Shown: in pieces, positions 42,153 through 51,100 of the stretch
Position numbering within the stretch: position 1 is the stretch's first letter
How the letters are laid out: every line of letters starts with the position of its first letter
Source of the DNA: Brienomyrus brachyistius
Taxonomy: Eukaryota; Chordata; Actinopteri; Osteoglossiformes; Mormyridae
Direction: 5' to 3'
NCBI RefSeq assembly: GCF_023856365.1
Contig: NW_026042476.1
Location: forward strand, 181,166 to 245,165
DNA: 64,000 nt
Made by a program: the position numbers and the translations under genes
The notes under the pieces: generated by a model
What the model was told of the DNA's origin: nothing
The model's input: only the letters and a program-made list of their open reading frames with translations
The model's database searches: none

Positions 42153-45100
42153 ACAATTTGTTGCATTTTGCTTGCTGTCAGCCAAAAGCCTAACCTTCTC
42201 TTTATACAGATGTTAATGTTACACATTGCAGCCTCTTTAAAACAAATAACATAAAAAAAATGTTTGAGTTGTTATATACAGTATAGGACTGTGCAAAAAT
42301 CTTAAGCAACAAAAGAAAATTATTTTTGACGTTATTTATCTGAGCAGTCAGTGTGTATTCACTCTGAAAAAAAAAATGCATGATTTAACATATGAACTAG
42401 GGATGTGCACCATTCAGAACTGATTTGAGAATGAAATTCTCAAATACGTATCCTAAAATTCAGGATTTTGAATACATATATGAACTTGAATTTCAGTTCA
42501 TTTTGTTAATCTGAATTACATTTGAATTGTGGTTGAAAACAGGTTGTGGCATTGAAATTTATATTTGAATTTAAAGAAGAAGAACGAAAAAGGGTTTGGA
42601 TTCAAATTCAAGTTCATATACGTACTGTAGGTGTAGCTTTTAACTAAAATATGAACTTTAATTTAAATATGAATTATACATAAACACATTAACATTGTTA
42701 TACATCATTGTTATAAAAATGTCGTTTTGTAAAGAATGAAATAATGCAACATTTGAAGTGTCACCTAAAATAATAATTATACTGTCATTTTGTGCACCAT
42801 GGTGGATCTGCTCATAGGAAGAGCTGAGTGTCTCTCCTTAAAAGTCAGTGTTGGCTGCAGTGACGGCAGTTTCTAACCTAAGAAACGTCCCTGTTGGGGA
42901 AAGCGCCCGGCGTTTCCACCCCAACTCCACATTTATGAGACACACACAGGTTACAGTTTTACTTGCAAGGGTACCCACACTCTCTGCAATGCAAACTACA
43001 GCAGAATGTGTTACAAAGGGTGGTTCCCCTTGTCTTCTTTATTTATAGTCAATGGGGGGCGCAAGAGAGGGAAGTGAGATTCTTATCTAAGTAGGCAGCT
43101 GTTAACCACCTACTTAGAGTACAATAGCTAAGAGTATGTGGCTAGAAGATAAGAAATAACGTATACATATATATTTACACTCATTGCTGATCATACAGAA
43201 ATGATTAACAACTGTTTCTTCAACCTAACAGTCCCTCCTGTTTATCATGACAGTATGATCAGAAGCATCAACATTGTACAAGTTGCAAAAGCACTTTAGG
43301 TACAACCTTCATTTAGACCACATTGTCATTATCCTGGAAAACATTTAATTCCGGTTCTTCAGGTCCGAGCCCTGCACGGGTGCTTTCGGCTCGGCCGTCA
43401 TTATGAATTATATGTCTTCTTCATCGCCATCGCTGGAAACAGGCTCTGTCTCTATAGTTTGGGTAAGGGAGAGAAACATTGTACTGCGTGTCCGAAAAGC
43501 AGCGTTAAGAGCTTGATTAATAAACATTTTCAAACATGGTATAACAGTAATAAAACAACAGAAAAATAAAATGAAAAACAAAAGAAAATATAAGTGAAAC
43601 ATTACTTTGATATCCTATACCTGCAGAAGATATTCATAGCTCTGCCATACACCGTAGGTCCTTCACTATGAGTGAGCATTACTGAACAAACATAGCAATT
43701 TGTCACATTTTTCGCTGTTACAGTATCATGTACATATCGGTACCAGTAGTTTTGCATAAATGGATGTGAGTGGTCAGCGGGCAACGGGCGTAGATGGAAG
43801 TCATCATGGGTCCATCGCCGTAGGTGCTGTAATGGAGCTGGTGAGAGCCAGGACAACCATACAAGTCCTACAACAAGAATGACCCCTAGAGTCACTTTAC
43901 CACATCCCCACCCTATCAGGGCCATCCTAAATAGAGTGCAGCTCAGTTGTTTTCTTCACCGGGTTGAGACAACAGCACCCTATTGGTTACTGTGCCTTTG
44001 TAGCGGACTTCCACTGCTACTCTGTTGCTGAGGCCTCTGATAAGGGCTTGATGGGTTTACAGTGACTTTTGTGTATCCAGGAAGGTCGTTCTGCGATCTT
44101 TACTGCTGTTGGTGTTGTAAGGAGGACTTGATAAGGACCGTCCCACCGAGGTGTGCTCCAATCTTTCCGCAACAGGACCTTGACCAGGACCCAATCTCCC
44201 GGCTGCAAGTTATCCTGTTGAGTAGAAACAGAATTTACCGGCAGACTACTGGGGCTATGTTTTTGTTGTGATGTTAGTAGTTTACGCATCCAATCGGCCA
44301 GCGTATTTTCTCGGTCTGCTTTTTCTATGTCATTCATTTCAGTTGCTAGGGGAAATGGTCTACCATACACTATTTCAAAAGGTGTTAATCCTGCAGGAGT
44401 GGGAGTTATTCTCATCCATAATTTTACTAGAGACAAACATTCTGGCCACGGCCTTTTTGTCTCTTCCACTGTCTTTCTTAGCCTTGTTTTAATAGTGCCG
44501 TTGGTCCTTTCCACTAAGCCTGCGCTCTGAGGGTGATACGCACAATGATTCTTAAGCGTAAAACCTAATGCTTGTGAGCAAAGGGACATAGTCTGATTTA
44601 CAAAATGAGTCCCATTGTCTGATCTTATAATATGAGGTATGCCATAGGTAGGGAAATAATGGCTTACCAAACATTTTGCAACGGTCATTGCATCACAATG
44701 CTTTACAGGGTATATTTCTACCCACTTAGAAAAGGTGTCTATAATAACTAGACAGTATTTCTTTCCTTGTGACCAAGATAATTCAATAAAATCCATATGT
44801 ACAACTTGAAACGGATACTCAGCTGTGGGGAACTGGCCACGTTTTGGTCTGATGTTTCCTTGTGCATTGTGTTTACAACAAATTAAGCATGTCCTACAAA
44901 ATTGTTTTGCATAATCAGAAAAATTTATAGCATAGAAATATTGTTGTATGATATGTACCATCCCTCCTGTTGAGACATGAGTATTTCCATGGCTCACCAA
45001 AGCAGCTGTTTTGTATAAATTTTTTGGTAGGATGGGCTTGTCATTCATATAGTAAACTTTCTCTCGTTGTATTGCTCCTCTTTTGATCCAACTTTGTACT

Positions 45101-48100
45101 TCTATTTTAGGAGCATGAATCTGTGCATCACATAGCACATCGCTATCTATAAAAAGAATGTCTGCCACTGATAAGGTAGGTTGTTTCAGTGCCGCTTCTT
45201 TGGCGGTTTTATCTGCAAAACTATTTCCTGCGGTTTCTGCAGAGTCATCAGTCTGGTGTGCTTTGCATTTGCACAGTGCAAAGTGAGTCGGTAAATGCAC
45301 AACGTCTAATAATCTAAGTAGCAAATTTGTATGAGTAAGAGATGTGCCCTGTGATGTTCTAAAACCTCTATTTTTCCAGACTCTTGCATGGTGATGGACA
45401 GCTGCAAACACATATTGACTATCAGTGTAGATAGTAAGTGACTTGTTCTTGAACAGTTCACATGCCCTGATCACAGCATAGAGTTCAGCCGCTTGTGCTG
45501 AACAAGTAGAAGGGAGTGCATTGGCTTCTAACACTTCAGTAGATGTAACTACAGCATACCCAACTTTATTTTTTCCCATATCATTTTTTGATGCTGAGCC
45601 ATCTACATAAACAACTTCTGATCCTGGTATAAAAGTTTGCAGAATATCTGCTCTTGGTTTTGTTTGTTCTTCTATTGTTGCTTTGCAAGAATGTGGCTCC
45701 CCATCCTCTGCGGTGGGGAGGAGCGTGCTAGGGTTCAATAGGCCACACCGCTGAAGTTCAATGTTAGGTTGTGAGAGCAAAAGTGACACTAAGGTAAGAT
45801 GTCTTGTATGTGTTAAGAATGGAAGCGGTGTCTGCAACAAGATTAGAGACACAGAATGAGGAACTTTAAGTATGAGGGGGTGACAAAGTACCAATTCTGC
45901 TGATACCTTTACTGCTTCTGCAGCAGCTGCACATGCCTGTAAACACTGTGGAAAGCCAGCTGCTACTGCATCTAATCGTTTTGAATAGAATGCTAACGGT
46001 CTCTCTTTTGCTCCGAATGGCTGTGTTAATACTGCTTTCATATAACCTTGATTAGCATCTACACATAGGGTGAATGGTTGTTGATAATCTGGTAGAGCAA
46101 GGGTCACATTGGTTTGCAACATTCTTTTTAAATTTGTAAAAGCATTTTCTCCGTCCTCAGTCCATTGTATTTTGTCCTTTAGAGTCATCTCCTTCCCGTA
46201 TATTAAATTTTGCAAAGGTTGAACTAGAAAAGCATAATCTGGTAACCATTCTCTACAATAATTGCAGAGCCCTAAAAAGGACATCATCTGTTGTTTAGTC
46301 TGTGGTTTAGGTGCTTCCTGTATAGCTTGTTTCCTTATCTCTAGCAGCGAGCGACCTTTTTGTGAAAGGTTATGCCCTAAATAGACAACTGTCTTTTTGC
46401 AATACTGCAACTTCTGTTTAGAAGCTTTATGTCCAGTATTGTATAAATGCTGAAGCACAGTTAGGGTAGTTTCTTTGCAATGTTGTTCTGAATCTGCTGC
46501 TATTAAGATATCATCCACGTATAGTAATACCTGACTATGTGATGGTATTTCACAGGTACTCATAGAGTATCTAAGGGCCATGGTATATACATGTGGACTT
46601 TCAGAAAATCCCTGAGGGAGTCTAGTATATGTATATTTTTTCCCTTTATAGGTAAATCCAAATAAATGTTGAGAATCAGGGTGCAATGGTACTGAGAAAA
46701 ATGCATTACTAAGATCCACTACTGAGAAGTAGCTTTTATCAGGAGTCAATGAGTTGAGCAATAAGTGTGGGTTAGGCACGTCTGGTGCTGCATGTTGCAC
46801 TATGTTATTAACCGGTCTTAAATCCTGCACCATGCGCCATTTCCCTGTATGTCCCTTCTGGACTGGAAAGATAGGAGTGTTGCAAGTGGCTTCAGGAGCC
46901 TCTCGCAATATTCCTGATGCTAACATGTCTTGCACTACAGGGGCTATACCTTTTTCTGCTTCAGGTTTTAATGGGTATTGCCTAACTACCGGACGGTGTT
47001 CTGATTTCACAATTACTTTGTAAGGTGGAAACCCCTTTACCAGCCCTACATCAGTGGGGGAGGACGACCACAACCCTTCTGGGAGGCGATCTAGATCTGG
47101 ACATGATCCCTCCTCCAGGGTTGAAAAAATTTGTCAGGTTGGGTCCTTTAAGTGTGTGGTGGGAGTGGTTTGAACTCTCCATCCCAAAGGAAACCGCCAC
47201 ACATTGTGTTTCTCATCATAGCTCCAACAGGAGCCAGATACGGGTTGGTAGTCATTGTAACTGTGCATAGAATCTCGTAAGAACATCTCTACATCTCTCC
47301 ACTGCATCTGGGGTGGTTTTGAAAGAGATACGTGTGGTGTTCTCTCTCTAAATACAGCCTGTTGCTTGTTAGATAAAATGACTGAGGCTGCTGAAAACCC
47401 AGTGGTGGGGTTAACATACATATGTTGTAAGGTAATACAAGTGTCTTGGAGGGCATGAAACGTTTTGTCATAGACATAATCTGGTCCAAGGGTGTCTTTG
47501 TACCACATAGTGACGTGTAAGGCATCGTCAGGCATGAACTGGGCCTGTCTAGGGGACTGCTTTTCTCTAGTTTTCCGCAATAATTCTCGTGTCTGTGCAG
47601 TTCCCCCTAGGTCCAGAGACCAGTAATATTGTGGTGTTGTGGTTCCTTGCACAACATAAGCTTCTTCATTTACGATTGCTTTCATGCCAGTGGCTGTGGC
47701 AACCACGCTAATGCCCATTTGTACCATAAGGTCTCGGCCTAACAAGTTAACAGGACAAGAAGGGCTTATTAACACCTGTGCTTGACATTCAAGTCCAGTT
47801 TCCTTATCTTTTACTGCAACTGGGTTTGTTAACTGATGTCTGTCTGTCTGACCTCCTGCCGTTTTTATATTTATGACTGATGAAGAATATGTGACTCCGG
47901 GAGGACTGGAGGTTAGGACAGTCCTACATGCTCCAGTGTCACACAGACATTCATATACTTTGCCGTTTATGACTAACTTCCGACTTGGCAAGGTTTCCCA
48001 CTGCCTTTCTGCTAATAACTGACACACTGCTTGTAAATCTATTTCCTTATCTAAAAGGTCTTGTAAAGTGACCTCCGTTTCCTTTCTTAAAATCACCTCT

Positions 48101-51100
48101 GTTTTGCCTCGGATGGTGTCGGTAACAGGGGCCTCCGAGGGGGGTCATTGATCATTGTTTTCAATGGAGTTTGGGTTATATGGTTGTTTCCCTACTCTAC
48201 AATTCCTAGCTAAGTGTCCAGGTTTCCTGCATGTCCAGCAAATGTTATCTTGCTGAGACGAATTCCTGTAATTGTTTCTGAAAACACCTCTCCCCCTTCC
48301 TCGGCCTCTTGACCTTCCTCTGAATCCTCCCCTCCCCGGAGGATTCATTTGCACTAGCGCTACTACTTCTGAGGCGCTGAATATTGTGTCTGTCTTTTCC
48401 TGTTTCTGCGCTTTCTGCGCGTGTTGAGCATATTATAGTGCTTGTTGGACTGAACCAGTATTCTGATGTACCCAATGTTTGTCAAGATATTTTCGCAATT
48501 CGGGCTTTAGGCCTGCGACAAAAGCTCGTTTTAGCTGTTGTTGGTACACTCCTACTGCCTCTTCATCAAATGGGATCCCTGAGTTTCCTCTAAATACAAC
48601 TCTCATTCTATCCATAAAATCCTCAGGTTCCTCTCCATCTTTTTGTTTACATTGCGCTATTCGTCCATAGTCTGCGCGTCTTACGAAGGCTGTCTCTACC
48701 CTGTTTTGCAAGTCTCGTAATGCTTGTATGAGTTCCTGCGAGTCATGTGCTAAGACTTCATCATTATTACCATGTCCTGTGAAGTCTCCCGCTACACGTC
48801 CCCATTTATGGGTAAACAACTGTCTGAGACATCTATACATTTCCCTGCCGTTCAAATGAAAACTACTTTGTAATTCTAGGATGGCAGTCCAAAACTCGGG
48901 TACCCCTTCTTCAACCGGGGGTATTCCTTTTAAAGCCGCTGTTCTATCCTCAGCGGTCCAGGGTCTATATACTAACATAGTTTCGGGTCCTGCATTATTT
49001 GGGCCTCGATTTGGATTTGCCACTTCTACGAGTGGACACACCAAATCATTCTCCCAGTCTTCCTGTTCTGTGTCATTTTTTGGATGCCAGCGTACTTTAC
49101 TTGTCTCCAGATCCTTTAACGGATACAGAGAAGGGTTAGACCCTCGGGTCATCATTCGAGATGATTCCCCTCCTCCTATTTGTCGTCTATTTACAGCTGG
49201 AACTGGTGCAGGCGCAATCATTGGAATTTGTGGGGGCAGTAAGGGAACTGGAGCGGCAGAAGATTTTGTTGCCGTCTCCTCATCTAGTGTAATTAAAGTC
49301 GCCTGTAATTTTTTCTCCTTATTTCCCTTTTTTTGCTGTCTTTTATTATCTCTTAATTTACTCTGTTCTAACCATGCATCAGAAAAAACATATTCTTTTT
49401 TTTTGTCTTTACCTTCTTTCTTATTGGTAGTCTGTAACATCTCCAGTTTTAAGTTTCCCTGTAATTTTAATATATCTGGAGTGTGGAGTTTTCCTTCAAA
49501 CCCATGTTTTTTTCCTCCATCTCTGACTACTTATTTGTCCTGATCCTGGCTTATATCCTTCCATAAACTTCTCATCTCCCTCTAGTTCCATTTGTTTACT
49601 TTGATTCTTCCCCATTGTTACCTTTTAATGGATACACTACAAAAAATAAAAAATCCTAAAAGCAAGTCTCTGGCATGAGACCTCAGGAGGACACTAACAC
49701 GGCCTTCTACTGCTCCCTATTAGAGCAGCGGTGTTAGTTTTCAGGGATGAAACCCGTCCTTGATCCTTCAGTCACCAGTATGTTGTTGCTTTTAGGGTGG
49801 ATCGTGTAGGTTAATCTAAAACCTATAAAAACACATCCACATACAACACTGTATATATTTCCAACAACGCCTACTTTCTCTCCCGGTTAATTTCGGCTAA
49901 CCTCAACCACATGCATGTCTTGGCCACCTACTTATTTAGGTGCCGTATCTCTCACTTGGCCACCTACTCACTTAGGTGCCATATCTCTCACCTGTATAGT
50001 GTGCTCTCTGATCCGTCACCGAGGTCCTTCAGACATCACCAGACGTCGAGCGCAGTTCTAACCACCGGCCTGATGACGAATTCACATCACAGGTCTTTCT
50101 TGCACCCGACTTCGAGTGGCTGTCGACAGACTTCGGTGTCGCTTCTCTCGGCGTACTGGAGACGTCTTTGGGGTTCCTCGGATCCGGCTCGAAGGACCAA
50201 ATTCTATGTTGGGGAAAGCGCCCGGCGTTTCCACCCCAACTCCACATTTATGAGACACACACAGGTTACAGTTTTACTTGCAAGGGTACCCATACTCTCT
50301 GCAATGCAAACTACAGCAGAATGTGTTACAAAGGGTGGTTCCCCTTGTCTTCTTTATTTATAGTCAATGGGGGGCGCAAGAGAGGGAAGTGAGATTCTTA
50401 TCTAAGTAGGCAGCTGTTAACCACCTACTTAGAGTACAATAGCTAAGAGTATGTGGCTAGAAGATAAGAAATAACGTATACATATATATTTACACTCATT
50501 GCTGATCATACAGAAATGATTAACAACTGTTTCTTCAACCTAACAGTCCCAAACACTTTTCCTGCATCAAAAGTCAAACTAGTCCCTATTCCTGCCATGA
50601 AAGGTTCACATAATGTCACCGATACCTGAACCAACCATGTTTATCAGAGGATGCCAACCCTTTGGCTGCAGCTTTCTCTGCACACGCTGAGAGAGTCTTC
50701 AGTGTAGCAGGAAAAGATTTCAGGCCAGAAGATTGCAAATTAAATCATGAAACCTTTGAAGATATTATGCTGAATAAATGTAATAATAATGAAAAATTAG
50801 CAATGTGTATTGGAATAAAGCATAATTGTATTTGCCATGACGTTTTGCTTTTCGCTGTAGTGCTATGGTTGAACGGAAAAACTTACTTTTGTGTGCATAA
50901 GAAAATAAATAGGAGGAACTACGAAACCAAGTAATTCCTTTTACTATGTATACTTTTTCTTTAATGTTAAAAGATAGACAAACTAGTAATGGGCAAACAG
51001 CTCTTCGGCTCTTGAATTAAATTATGCAGGTACTACAGCAAAATGCTCAAAAATACCAAAACACATCAAGAGCTAAATATGCAAAAACAATAAATACCTT

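Larger units (their letters stand above)
42893..50545 (-). mobile_element. Endogenous retrovirus, gamma/epsilon-like, env-deleted
   Basis: 7,653-bp provirus on the minus strand with 5-bp target duplication GTCCC (42,888-42,892 and 50,546-50,550). Order: 5' LTR, primer-binding site, gag, pro, pol, env remnant, polypurine tract, 3' LTR. Its antisense position in a host intron is the usual tolerated orientation. The two LTRs differ by one substitution and one single-base indel, so insertion is recent. It has a gag frameshift and stop and lacks most of env, so it cannot make infectious virus by itself. Confidence 0.97.
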
